Positions 16,353 through 25,006 are shown, counted from the stretch's first letter. The stretch: 64,000 nt of DNA from an uncultured Lachnospiraceae bacterium (GCA_910585005.1 CAJUCN010000001.1:1-64000); one strand, 5' to 3'. Notes: generated by a model not told the origin, from the letters alone. Program-made: numbers and translations.

Positions 16353-17114
16353 TTATCTTTTTCCGAAACATTCCACCAATACATTTAATTTCCCTTTTTT
16401 GCTGACCCCTGTTTCCCCTATATATTTAAACTTCCCATATCCTCTTACACTTACCATATCTTCCGGTTTAAGCATCCGGCTGCTGTTTTCACAGAGCCGC
16501 CCGCCCACAAAAATCTTCTTTTGCCGGAACAGGTCAGCCGCTTCACTCCGGGAGAGCTTATATACTTTTGCAACGGCCCCGTCAATCCTTTCAGAAGAAA
16601 TTTGTATCTTTAATTCCTGTGCATCCATTTTTACACAGGAGGGAATCTCCGCAGCCGTTTCACAGGTAACGGTTGTATGTTTCACTTTTTCTATATTTTT
16701 TGAAATAAACTCCATCATAGTTTCTGTACAGAAGATCCACGCGCTTTTTTCCACCAAAAGAATATCCCCTAATGTGTCTCTTTCTATCCCCAGATTCATG
16801 AGCGCTCCTAAGTAATCCCTATGCGTCAGCGCATCCGAAAACTTTTCCGCCACAGGGCTTACCTTCAAGCAGGAAAGAGGGAACTCTTCCTCATAACCCA
16901 GCATTTCCGCGCTGCCAAAGCGGATCATCACACGTTCCGCGTCCTCATAACCGCCCCACAAAGCATAGGGCACATAAGAAAGTTCCCTTTCCAACTCATA
17001 AAAACAGGATAGGTCAGCCATCCCCAGAAATCCCGTATATGTGTACTGATTTTTTTGGTAACATTTCTGCGCCAGTTCTCTAAGACGCTTTTTCATCAGA
17101 TCTTCCGTCTCCAT
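16353..17114 (-). CDS. YlmH-like S4-domain RNA-binding protein
   Basis: About 253 residues. N-terminal YlmH-type domain (MKKRLRELAQKCYQ, then FLGMADL) and a C-terminal S4 fold from about residue 175 (RIDGAVAKVYKLSRSEAADL, FVGGRLCENSSRMLKPEDMVSVRGYGKF). YlmH relatives bind ribosomal RNA or stalled large subunits; in Bacillus ylmH sits in the ylm/divIVA cluster, which is not the case here. The start at 17114 (GAGG upstream) is preferred; another ATG lies at 17147. The promoter has an extended -10, TGGTATGAT, near 17160. Confidence 0.82.
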   Translation of the reverse strand: METEDLMKKRLRELAQKCYQKNQYTYTGFLGMADLSCFYELERELSYVPYALWGGYEDAERVMIRFGSAEMLGYEEEFPLSCLKVSPVAEKFSDALTHRDYLGALMNLGIERDTLGDILLVEKSAWIFCTETMMEFISKNIEKVKHTTVTCETAAEIPSCVKMDAQELKIQISSERIDGAVAKVYKLSRSEAADLFRQKKIFVGGRLCENSSRMLKPEDMVSVRGYGKFKYIGETGVSKKGKLNVLVECFGKR

Positions 17115-17275
17115 AAATACCTCATCTTCATTGCTGTCCTGGTACAAGCATATTTACCATCATACCACACAAATCAATTTTTGACTTTAGGCAATTTTAA
17201 TAAATGAATAATACTTCCATAAGAAACATATGATTATCTTTAGGGAATGCACATCTCTATGACACATTTCTCTTT

Positions 17276-17281
17276 TATAAT
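17276..17281 (+). promoter_or_regulatory. -10 box of the 62-residue small gene
   Basis: A perfect TATAAT 19 bp upstream of the Shine-Dalgarno sequence of the small gene. The -35 region is poor (ATCTCT-like at the right spacing), suggesting weak or activated expression. Confidence 0.45.
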
Positions 17282-17312
17282 GAATACCATAACATGGATA
17301 GGAGGTCACTAC

Positions 17313-17501
17313 ATGCAGAAACTACTTAATCAACATAAGCACCTGTCCCCCGCAGAAAGCAATCGGTTGAATAATAAGGAAAGGAAGGAAAAAGAATCCT
17401 GGGAGGAATATTCCGCTCTCCATGATTCCTTTACAGAGCTGCTCTCATATGAGAGACGGTCAAATGGAAATTTTGATTTTTGGCAATTAAACTATATTTG
17501 A
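17313..17501 (+). CDS. Small hypothetical protein, 62 residues, charged
   Basis: Starts MQKLLNQHKHLSP after AGGAGGT six bases upstream, which decides the start and argues strongly for translation. The middle is highly charged (NNKERKEKESWEEY). There are no membrane segments, cysteines or recognised domain. It lies between ylmH (opposite strand) and the GH2 gene, which has its own promoter. Function unknown. Confidence 0.6.
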   Translation: MQKLLNQHKHLSPAESNRLNNKERKEKESWEEYSALHDSFTELLSYERRSNGNFDFWQLNYI

Positions 17502-17540
17502 TAACTGTGGAAATTTATTTTCAAGGATTCTCCGGAAACC

Positions 17541-17570
17541 TTTACAGAAAAATTGATCATCTGCTATAAT
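17541..17570 (+). promoter_or_regulatory. Promoter of the 614-residue GH2 gene
   Basis: TTTACA (17541-17546) and TATAAT (17565-17570) with an 18-bp spacer, about 62 bp before the ATG. Confidence 0.65.
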
Positions 17571-17631
17571 CAATCATAGAAGCTATACAAAATTTAGGTA
17601 AATATATGACCGGAAAGTCAAGGAAAATGCC

Positions 17632-19476
17632 ATGAACCTGTCAGATGCCATAAAAAGTATTATCCGTCCTCATAAGGATGACCAGCTCACCCCCCTTACT
17701 ACCGTTTGGGGGGAGCAGCTTTATGCTGAAAATATATTGCCGGAGTATCCCCGCCCCCAAATGCAGCGAAACAATTTTCTTACTTTAAACGGCTATTGGG
17801 ATTATGCTATTACCGAAAAAGATACCCCTCCCTCTTCCTATGACGGAAAGATCCTGGTACCTTTTTCCCCGGAAAGTTCCCTCTCCGGCGTTCACAGACA
17901 GCTTCTTCCACATCAGTTCTTATGGTACCGGACATGCCTTCCTCAGTCAGGATGTACGCTCCCAGGTAAGAACCGCCTGCTTCTTCATTTCGGCGCTGTG
18001 GATCACTCTGCTATAGTTTATGTCAACGGCCGTCTGGCCACCTCACACCAAGGAGGGTATCTCCCCTTTTCAATAGATATTACTGATTTTTTACATCCCG
18101 GTTCCAATGAGCTGACCGTAAGGGTTCAGGACTCCACTGGCTCCTGTGATGAAGCGAAAGGCAAACAGACCCTGAATCGGGGCGGAATATTTTACACGGC
18201 GCAAAGCGGGATCTGGCAAAGCGTATGGCTGGAGCAGGTTCCCCCTTCCTATATCGAAACCCTGTGGTTTGAAACGAATTTCAATGCCAGAAAGGTTACT
18301 GCACATATAACGGCTGCCGTTCACGGCATGATCCCTCCTCTTGCCGTTTCTATCTATGCAGACGGCCATGAAATCGCGTCAGGTTCCATTCAGTTGAACG
18401 GTGATACCCCTCCGGATATGTCAATTGGCGCCCGGGTAAATCCATCGGCCTCTCTTACGCTGACCCTTCCCAGGGAATATTTTTATCCCTGGAGCCCGGA
18501 AACCCCTTTTCTTTATGATGTAAAACTTCACTTTGGCGAGGATATGCTCACCAGCTATTTTGCTCTGCGTACCTTTTCCATCGAAAGGCAAAATGAAGGG
18601 CCTCTTTCCGGCAAGCCGGTATTTTGCTTAAACCACAAGCCTTATTTCCTCATGGGCGTGCTGGATCAGGGCTACTGGCCGGATGGGCTTTACACCGCTC
18701 CTTCCGATGAAGCCCTTCTTTACGACATTCAAACCATGAAATCATTGGGTTTTAATATGTTACGCAAACACATCAAAATAGAAAGCGCACGATGGTACTA
18801 TCACTGTGACCGCCTTGGCATGATCGTCTGCCAGGACATGGTAAACGGCGGCAGCCAATACCACATGCCTGTAATCAGCTATCTGCCTACCCTCTCCCCT
18901 TCTTTGGCTTCACACCTGAAGGACTCCCATTATTCGCTCTTATCCCGAAAAAACAAAAATGCACGGGAGCTATGGGAAAATGAATGTGCAGATACCGTCC
19001 AATACCTGAAATTTTTCCCTTCCATTGCCATCTGGGTTCCTTTTAACGAAGGATGGGGACAGTTCGACACTGCCCGCATCACCGAAATGATCCGGAAACT
19101 TGACCCCTCCAGGGTGATTGACTCCGCAAGCGGATGGTTTGACCAAAACTGTGGAGATTTCATCAGCGTGCATAACTACTTCCGCCCTCTCTCCGTTTCC
19201 GTTAAGAAATGGGAGGATCGCGCTTATTTCCTTTCCGAATATGGCGGGTATGCCTGTGCAGTCAAAGGTCATACCAGCGTGGAACGGGTTTTTGGTTATA
19301 AACGTTTTGACACCATCAAAGAATTCCGCACCGCTTACAAAGAACTGATCCAAAAATCCCTGCTTCCCTTAAAAAATCAGGGATTAAGCGGCGCTGTATA
19401 TACACAACTTTCCGATGTAGAGGAAGAAGTCAACGGAATCCTCACCTACGACCGGAAAGTCAACAAATTACGTTAA
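17632..19476 (+). CDS. GH2 family glycoside hydrolase (compact form)
   Basis: 614 residues, cytosolic, no signal peptide. It has an N-terminal sugar-binding jelly roll (RNNFLTLNGYWDYAIT...), an immunoglobulin-like domain (about 215-310), then a TIM barrel from about 330. IAIWVPFNEGWGQ carries the acid/base Glu and YFLSEYGGYA the nucleophile Glu. GH2 covers beta-galactosidase, beta-glucuronidase, beta-mannosidase and arabinosidase activities; this short form lacks the C-terminal domains of LacZ and the exact sugar is not clear. Its xylan-gene surroundings make a hemicellulose side-chain role plausible. It converges on the second MATE gene with 10 bp between. Confidence 0.88.
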   Translation: MNLSDAIKSIIRPHKDDQLTPLTTVWGEQLYAENILPEYPRPQMQRNNFLTLNGYWDYAITEKDTPPSSYDGKILVPFSPESSLSGVHRQLLPHQFLWYRTCLPQSGCTLPGKNRLLLHFGAVDHSAIVYVNGRLATSHQGGYLPFSIDITDFLHPGSNELTVRVQDSTGSCDEAKGKQTLNRGGIFYTAQSGIWQSVWLEQVPPSYIETLWFETNFNARKVTAHITAAVHGMIPPLAVSIYADGHEIASGSIQLNGDTPPDMSIGARVNPSASLTLTLPREYFYPWSPETPFLYDVKLHFGEDMLTSYFALRTFSIERQNEGPLSGKPVFCLNHKPYFLMGVLDQGYWPDGLYTAPSDEALLYDIQTMKSLGFNMLRKHIKIESARWYYHCDRLGMIVCQDMVNGGSQYHMPVISYLPTLSPSLASHLKDSHYSLLSRKNKNARELWENECADTVQYLKFFPSIAIWVPFNEGWGQFDTARITEMIRKLDPSRVIDSASGWFDQNCGDFISVHNYFRPLSVSVKKWEDRAYFLSEYGGYACAVKGHTSVERVFGYKRFDTIKEFRTAYKELIQKSLLPLKNQGLSGAVYTQLSDVEEEVNGILTYDRKVNKLR

Positions 19477-19486
19477 AAAACGCCCA

Positions 19487-20845
19487 TTAAGCCTCACTTT
19501 CAAACAACTTTTGTAATCTATGTTTTACATGGATATATGCCGGGATCAAAAAGGCATCGGCAGCTACCCAAGCCAATGGGCTTGCTAAACATGCGCCCAT
19601 AAACCCAAATTTGGGCACCAGTACCAGTCCTGCCAGCGTCCTGGCCGCCATCTCAAATACCCCGGCTAAAATAGCAAACGTAGAAAATCCCATTCCCTGG
19701 ATCAAATAGCGGACAATATTGACCAATGCCAGGGGAATAAAGAAGGCAGCATTTATAATCAGGAAAACTTTCGCGTTTTCCAGCATCTGGACTTCCGCCC
19801 CTTCTACAAACAACGCTGTCAGGTTCTGCCCGAAGAAATACAAAATCACAAAAGAAACTATGGAATACACTACCCCCAAAATCACACAGGCTTTCAATCC
19901 ACTGCCAACCCTCTCCAGTTTCCTGGCGCCTACATTTTGTCCCCCATAAGTAGCCATCGTAGATCCCATAGCATCAAACGCACAACAAAAAAACATATTC
20001 ACACGGGTGGCGGCCGTGATGGAAGCCACTACCAAAGACCCCAGGCCATTGACAGCCGTCTGCAAGATCACACCGCCAATCGCAGTAATTGAATACTGCA
20101 GCCCCATAGGAATTCCCATACTGCAAAGCGTCTTCATGTATCCCGTGTCTATTTTCCATTCATCCCTGGAAATATGCAGGATTTCAAATTTCTTCATCAT
20201 ATATACCAGACACAGCAATCCGGAAACAAGCTGGGAAGCTACCGTTGCCACTGCCGCTCCTGCTACCCCCATTTGGAACACGAGAATACACAAAAGATCC
20301 AGCCCGATATTCAAAACAGACGACAACGTCAAAAACACCAATGGCGTTTTGCTATCCCCCATAGACCGGATGATGCCGGAAAGAATATTGTAAAGATAAG
20401 TTGCCGGTATCCCTATAAAAATGATCAGTATATATTCATATGCATATTGGAAAATATCCTCCGGCGTATCCATCCACGTTATAATATTCCTGCAAAGTAA
20501 AGACACTACGACCGTCATCGCCAAAGCAAATATGACAGAAAGCCAAACACAATTTGCTATCACCTGGCGCATCCCAGAATAATCTTTTGCACCAAACTTA
20601 TGAGCAACAGGAATTGCAAAACCGCTGCATACTCCCATACAAAACCCCACGATCATAAAATTAATGGAACTGGTTGCACCTACGCCTGCCAGTGCATGCA
20701 TACCAAGAATACGCCCCACGATCACCGTATCCACAACACTGTAAAACTGCTGAAATACAAAGCCGAATAAAAGGGGAATAGAGAATCCTAAAATTAATTT
20801 CATGGGCGAACCCACAGTCATGTCCTTTGTTGTATCTTTCGCCAT
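19487..20845 (-). CDS. MATE family efflux transporter (second copy)
   Basis: About 452 residues, twelve membrane helices; MATE motifs include DMTVGSPMKLILGFSIP, YSVVDTVIVGRILG..ALAGVGA and GSTMATYGGQNVGARK. It belongs to the same subfamily as the MATE protein at 3083-4507 but is clearly diverged. GGAGGGAAATAAG places the start at 20845, not the ATG 18 bp upstream. A possible structured leader precedes it. The substrate is unknown. Confidence 0.92.
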   Translation of the reverse strand: MAKDTTKDMTVGSPMKLILGFSIPLLFGFVFQQFYSVVDTVIVGRILGMHALAGVGATSSINFMIVGFCMGVCSGFAIPVAHKFGAKDYSGMRQVIANCVWLSVIFALAMTVVVSLLCRNIITWMDTPEDIFQYAYEYILIIFIGIPATYLYNILSGIIRSMGDSKTPLVFLTLSSVLNIGLDLLCILVFQMGVAGAAVATVASQLVSGLLCLVYMMKKFEILHISRDEWKIDTGYMKTLCSMGIPMGLQYSITAIGGVILQTAVNGLGSLVVASITAATRVNMFFCCAFDAMGSTMATYGGQNVGARKLERVGSGLKACVILGVVYSIVSFVILYFFGQNLTALFVEGAEVQMLENAKVFLIINAAFFIPLALVNIVRYLIQGMGFSTFAILAGVFEMAARTLAGLVLVPKFGFMGACLASPLAWVAADAFLIPAYIHVKHRLQKLFESEA

Positions 20846-20891
20846 CTTATTTCCCTCCAACATGATGATAATTTCAATCTTTTACAGGCTT

Positions 20892-20940
20892 TTATATGAC
20901 AGCATCCGGGTTTTAGGGGTACATCCAAGATAGCTGTCAC
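20892..20940 (-). promoter_or_regulatory. Structured leader of the second MATE gene
   Basis: TGACAGC and GCTGTCA (plus-strand arms within 20897-20937) close a 29-base loop in the transcribed leader, between the predicted start near 20949 and the ribosome binding site. MATE genes are often under riboswitch control, but I could not match this to a class I know. Confidence 0.35.
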
Positions 20941-20955
20941 AGGGCCCAAGGATTT

Positions 20956-20984
20956 ACTTTAGAATATATCATGGAGGTTGTCAA
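20956..20984 (-). promoter_or_regulatory. Promoter of the second MATE gene
   Basis: Minus-strand TTGACA (20979-20984) and TAAAGT (20956-20961), 17-bp spacer; leader of about 100 bases. Confidence 0.65.
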
Positions 20985-21052
20985 TTGCTAGAATAAAAAT
21001 TTTTAAAAAATGTAGATTTCTCTCATTAAGTTTTCCGTTTACGGACGACAAT

Positions 21053-21131
21053 CGAGTAGGGAAGATGCATCTTCCCTACTCGCCGCGCGACCCGTGCGCC
21101 GCCTTAGCGGCATAATTCATCTGCACGGGTC
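21053..21131. repeat. Perfect 30-bp palindrome followed by a nested hairpin
   Basis: 21053-21082 is a perfect palindrome whose left arm is CGAGTAGGGAAGATG. Next, GACCCGTGC (21089-21097) pairs with GCACGGGTC (21123-21131), enclosing a smaller GCCGC-CTTA-GCGGC stem (21098-21111). Just before lies CCG-TTTA-CGG (about 21035-21044). No ORF is present. The GC-rich block stands out in an AT-rich intergenic region and looks like a mobile or repeated palindromic element, but copies elsewhere cannot be checked from here. Confidence 0.65.
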
Positions 21132-21143
21132 TGTACATAAAAA

Positions 21144-21176
21144 ATCCCGGGGCACCTATTCCAAGTGCACCGGGAT
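21144..21176 (-). terminator. Terminator of the xylB-DUF4867-isomerase operon
   Basis: ATCCCGGTGCAC pairs with GTGCCCCGGGAT (one bulge) around a short loop, followed by a run of six T on the minus strand. Confidence 0.85.
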
Positions 21177-21199
21177 CTCTTTTATTTAACTATTGCTGC

Positions 21200-22684
21200 T
21201 TATGCAAAAGGGTTTTCTGACTTATAAAGCATTCCCTTGGGCTGGTTAAATCCAATCTCATCCAACTCTACGCCAATATATTTGAACACTTCATACAAAG
21301 CCTTGCCGTAGTGGCCAAATGCAACTGCACCATGGTGAGGATAATTGCCTTCGATGAGCACATGACGATAGAAACGTCCCATTTCAGGAATTGCAAATAC
21401 GCCAATGCCGCCGAAAGATTTGGTTGCAACCGGAAGAACCTCTCCATGTGCGATATAAGCGCGAAGCTTGTTGTCCGCCGTAGACTGGAGACGATAGAAG
21501 GTAATGTCACCAGGTACAATATCGCCTTCCAGCGTTCCGTTGGTAACTTCTACCGGCAGGGATCTTGCCATAATCATCTGATTCTTCATACTGCACGATG
21601 AAAGTTTCCTTGAGCAGGTATTGCCGCAGTGGAATCCCATAAAAGTATCCTTATGTGTATAATCATATTTGCCTTTGATTGCTTCCTCATACATATCATC
21701 GGGAACTGTATTGTTGATATCAAGCAATGTTACCACATCATCGCTCACTGCTGTGCCAATGAACTCGCTTAAGCATCCATAAATATCAACTTCACAGGAT
21801 ACAGGGATACCCATACCTGTCAGACGGCTGTTCACATAGCAGGGAACGAAGCCAAACTGGGTCTGGAATGCCGGCCAGCACTTGCCAGCAATGGCAACAT
21901 ACTCACGGTATCCTTTATGAGCCTCAACCCAGTCAAGAAGCGTTAATTCATACTGAGCAAGCTTCGCCAAAATCTCCGGCTTCTGATTGCCTTCACCCAG
22001 CTCTTCTTCCATCTCTTTTACCTTTGCAGGGATCCTCTCATCGCCGTCATGCTTATTAAAAGCTTCAAACAGATCCAGCTCAGAGTTTTCTTCAATCTCA
22101 ACACCCAGATTGTAAAGCTGCTTGATGGGTGCATTACATGCAAGGAAGTTAAGAGGCCTGGGGCCAAAGCTGATGATCTTAAGGCTCTTTAAGCCGACAA
22201 TCGCTCTTGCAATGGGAACAAATTCATTGATCATATCTGCACATTCCTGTGCCGTTCCAACCGGGTATTCCGGAATATATGCTTTAATATTGCGGAGTTT
22301 TAAATTATAGCTTGCATTAAGCATACCACAATAAGCATCGCCACGCCCGCCAACTAAGTCGTTTTGTGACTCTTCAGCCGCTGCAATAAACATAGCAGGC
22401 CCATCGAAATGTTTTGCAAGAAGTGTCTCAGAAATTTCAGGACCAAAGTTTCCAAGATAAACACAAAGCGCATTACAGCCTTCTTTCTTAATGTCCTCCA
22501 ATGCCTGAACCATATGGATCTCGCTTTCTACGATACAGATCGGGCACTCATAAATGTCTGTCACATCATATTTTGCCTTATACGCCTCTATCAGCGCTTT
22601 TCTTCTGTTAACGGACAGAGACTCCGGGAAACAGTCACGGCTAACCGCAACAATTCCAATCTTTACTTTGGGTAAATTGTTCAT
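21200..22684 (-). CDS. L-fucose/L-arabinose isomerase family protein, probable non-canonical xylose isomerase
   Basis: 494 residues, full length for the fucose-isomerase-like family (COG2407). The N-terminal Rossmann-like half has KIGIVAVSRDCFPES; the C-terminal half carries VSCEVDIYGCLSEF, FMGFHCGNTC and the His-rich NYPHHGAVAFGHYG. It converts an aldose to a ketose using a metal ion. Two facts point to D-xylose: it is the last gene of an operon with xylulokinase, and, as I recall, the same three-gene order occurs in Clostridium acetobutylicum (CAC2610-CAC2612), where the isomerase-like protein was shown to replace XylA. L-arabinose or L-fucose remain possible. Confidence 0.8.
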   Translation of the reverse strand: MNNLPKVKIGIVAVSRDCFPESLSVNRRKALIEAYKAKYDVTDIYECPICIVESEIHMVQALEDIKKEGCNALCVYLGNFGPEISETLLAKHFDGPAMFIAAAEESQNDLVGGRGDAYCGMLNASYNLKLRNIKAYIPEYPVGTAQECADMINEFVPIARAIVGLKSLKIISFGPRPLNFLACNAPIKQLYNLGVEIEENSELDLFEAFNKHDGDERIPAKVKEMEEELGEGNQKPEILAKLAQYELTLLDWVEAHKGYREYVAIAGKCWPAFQTQFGFVPCYVNSRLTGMGIPVSCEVDIYGCLSEFIGTAVSDDVVTLLDINNTVPDDMYEEAIKGKYDYTHKDTFMGFHCGNTCSRKLSSCSMKNQMIMARSLPVEVTNGTLEGDIVPGDITFYRLQSTADNKLRAYIAHGEVLPVATKSFGGIGVFAIPEMGRFYRHVLIEGNYPHHGAVAFGHYGKALYEVFKYIGVELDEIGFNQPKGMLYKSENPFA

Positions 22685-22789
22685 TTTTCAATCCTCCTGT
22701 TTTGAAATGAAAATAATGTATCCTCATCAGGGCAGGAATTTTCCGCCCCGACCTACTGCACAATGCCAAATAACCTATGGTCGATTTAC

Positions 22790-23413
22790 TTACTCATTCA
22801 CACAAAGGTTCTTACCTACAAGTCCCATAGGGCTTCCCTCCGGCAGTCCGCCTTCCGGGTGTCCGAGAAGCCATTTGTTTTTTGCAGTCAAATGTCCATC
22901 TTCTCCGCCCTTGTGCTCCGTATCCAAATCCAGGTTGGTCCCTTTCGGAAGGACAATGGCAACCTTAAAACCTGCACCGTCTACCCCGCAAGGCGCATAA
23001 TGAAGCGTGGTTGCATACACTTCCACAGCCGTTCCCTTGGGTACCAAAAAGGCTTCAACCAGGGAAGTGTCATAGGTAAAATCATCCCTAATATCCTGCT
23101 GGCATCCCAGCATTAAAATAGCATCCGTTGCCGCTACATTGATCTCAGAACTTCTGTGATATTCAAGGGCATTTAACATACAGTTATGTCCGTTACAATA
23201 GCCGATTTGGATCGGCAGTTCCCCGTAGGTCTTATCCGTCAGATCCTTCATAACCGGAAGCGCTTCAAGCTCTGGCAATCCGGGAACATATTCCACGCCT
23301 TCCGGAAGAGGCGTCACATCCTCCATCGCTTGAACCAGGCTTGAAAAATCAATTCCTTCAACGACCTTACCATACTTTTTAAAGCGTTCATCCGTAACAC
23401 TGTAAACTTTCAT
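22790..23413 (-). CDS. DUF4867 family protein of the xylose operon
   Basis: 207 residues, soluble, beginning MKVYSVTDERFKKYGKVVEG. Conserved-looking parts are PIQIGYCNGHNCMLNALEYH, a cupin-like stretch (VEAFLVPKGTAVEVYATTLHYAPC) and a C-terminal WLLGHPEGG. The His/Cys/Glu-rich motifs and beta-rich pattern suggest a metal-binding cupin-like fold, possibly a sugar mutarotase or ketoisomerase accessory, but no function is established to my knowledge. It lies between xylB and the isomerase in one operon, 105 bp and 36 bp from its neighbours. Confidence 0.8.
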   Translation of the reverse strand: MKVYSVTDERFKKYGKVVEGIDFSSLVQAMEDVTPLPEGVEYVPGLPELEALPVMKDLTDKTYGELPIQIGYCNGHNCMLNALEYHRSSEINVAATDAILMLGCQQDIRDDFTYDTSLVEAFLVPKGTAVEVYATTLHYAPCGVDGAGFKVAIVLPKGTNLDLDTEHKGGEDGHLTAKNKWLLGHPEGGLPEGSPMGLVGKNLCVNE

Positions 23414-23449
23414 ATTTTCCTCATTTCCGCGTTGCTTTTCTACGCTTAC

Positions 23450-24919
23450 TTATTTGATGATTTCAAACAAAGGCTTGCAGGCAGGATAAATCTCCTTAAA
23501 CTGCTGATACCTTGCTTCGTATTTTTCTACCAGCTCCGGCTCCGGCTCAACCGTGTCGATAATCTTAACGATCTTTTCTGCTGCAGCTTCCACATTTTCA
23601 TATTCGCCGCAGGCAACAGCCGCCAGCATGGCGCCGCCAAGAGCAGGGCCTTCCTCACTCTCGATTACATCCACTTTCAGGTTCAGGATATTAGCGATCA
23701 TCTTCTTCCATAGAGGGCTTTTGGCGCCACCGCCACAAATCTTAGTCCTCTCCAGCCGGATCCCTAAGGACTTCGCCACTTCAAGGGAATCACGCAGGGC
23801 AAAAGCAACGCCCTCAAGCACTGCCTGGGTCATATCGGCTCTGGAGGTATCCATCGTCATCCCAATAAAAGTCCCTCTGGCATTGGGATTGTTATGAGGA
23901 GATCTCTCTCCCATCAAATAGGGCAGGAAGTACACATGGTTTTCACCAAGCTTTTCTATTCCCTTTTGCTCCGCCGCATACTGATCCGTTCCGATAATAT
24001 CCTCCATCCACCACTTGTTGCAGGATGCTGCGCTTAACATACAGCCCATCAAATGATAATTTCCGTCCGCATGTGCAAACGCATGGAGCGCATTATACTT
24101 GTCTACGCCAAATGTCTTGGAGGAAATAAAAATAGTTCCACTGGTTCCAAGAGAAATATTACACATTCCCTCGCCTACCGTTCCAGTCCCTACTGCCGCT
24201 GCGGCATTGTCCCCGGCGCCTGCCGCTACTTTTACATTTTCAGGCAGTCCCAGTTCTCCGGCGATTTCAGCCGTCAATGTTCCCACACACTCATAACTCT
24301 CATAAAGCTTAGGAAGCATCTCTACCGTTATACCGCAAATATCGCACATTTCCTTTGACCAGCGGCGGTTCTTCACATCCAAAAGCAACATACCGGAAGC
24401 ATCGGAAACATCCGTACAATGAACCCCTGTCAGCTTATAGGCGATATAGTCTTTCGGAAGCATGATTTTGGCAATTTTCGCAAAATTTTCCGGTTCTTTA
24501 TTCTTCACCCACAAAATCTTTGGCGCGGTAAAACCGGTAAACGCAATATTGGCTGTGTACTTAGAAAGATTCTCCTTCCCAACCACATTGTTCAAATAAT
24601 CACATTCCTCGTAAGTCCTTCCGTCGTTCCACAAAAGCGCAGGCCGGATCACCTGATCCTCTTTATCCAAGATAACAAGCCCGTGCATCTGCCCGCCAAA
24701 GCTGATCCCGGCAACTTGGTTTTTGTCCGCTTGTGCAAGCAGTTCTTTGATTCCCTCCATGGTCTGTGTAAACCAATCCTCCGGTTTCTGCTCAGACCAT
24801 CCCGGATTCGGGAAATAAATGGGATACTCTTTGGATACGATCTTCTGGATCTTGCCTTCCCCATCCATCAGCAGCAATTTCACAGCGCTTGTACCCAAAT
24901 CAACACCTATGTACAGCAT
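23450..24919 (-). CDS. xylB: Xylulokinase
   Basis: 489 residues, FGGY carbohydrate kinase. IGVDLGTSAVKLLLMD is the N-terminal phosphate loop. GISFGGQMHGLV and RPALLWNDGRT are the XylB-specific substrate-binding segments, and AAGAGDNAAAAVGTGTV and CGGGAKSPLWKKM are the FGGY signatures. It phosphorylates D-xylulose to xylulose 5-phosphate, which enters the pentose phosphate pathway. It is the first gene of the operon with DUF4867 and the isomerase, with its own promoter and an upstream palindrome. Confidence 0.95.
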   Translation of the reverse strand: MLYIGVDLGTSAVKLLLMDGEGKIQKIVSKEYPIYFPNPGWSEQKPEDWFTQTMEGIKELLAQADKNQVAGISFGGQMHGLVILDKEDQVIRPALLWNDGRTYEECDYLNNVVGKENLSKYTANIAFTGFTAPKILWVKNKEPENFAKIAKIMLPKDYIAYKLTGVHCTDVSDASGMLLLDVKNRRWSKEMCDICGITVEMLPKLYESYECVGTLTAEIAGELGLPENVKVAAGAGDNAAAAVGTGTVGEGMCNISLGTSGTIFISSKTFGVDKYNALHAFAHADGNYHLMGCMLSAASCNKWWMEDIIGTDQYAAEQKGIEKLGENHVYFLPYLMGERSPHNNPNARGTFIGMTMDTSRADMTQAVLEGVAFALRDSLEVAKSLGIRLERTKICGGGAKSPLWKKMIANILNLKVDVIESEEGPALGGAMLAAVACGEYENVEAAAEKIVKIIDTVEPEPELVEKYEARYQQFKEIYPACKPLFEIIK

Positions 24920-24949
24920 GATAACCCTCCTTTTCTCTTACATAATTTT

Positions 24950-24978
24950 ATTATAGTAAACTTTCACCATAAGTACAA
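24950..24978 (-). promoter_or_regulatory. Promoter of the xylB operon
   Basis: Minus-strand TTGTAC (24973-24978) and a perfect TATAAT (24950-24955), 17-bp spacer, about 30 bp before the xylB ATG. Confidence 0.7.
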
Positions 24979-24984
24979 CCAAAC

Positions 24985-25005
24985 ATTTTACACAATCTGT
25001 TAAAT
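24985..25005. promoter_or_regulatory. Palindromic operator candidate upstream of the xylB promoter
   Basis: ATTTTACA and TGTTAAAT half-sites, nearly perfect inverted repeats 5 bp apart, lying immediately upstream of the -35 box. The position suits an activator or a xylose-responsive repressor; no xylR gene is in the window. Confidence 0.5.
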
Positions 25006-25006
25006 A

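Noticed and set aside
17632..19476. Assignment of the compact GH2 enzyme as LacZ
   Set aside because: It is 614 residues and lacks the C-terminal beta-galactosidase small-chain domain; only the GH2 family call is safe.
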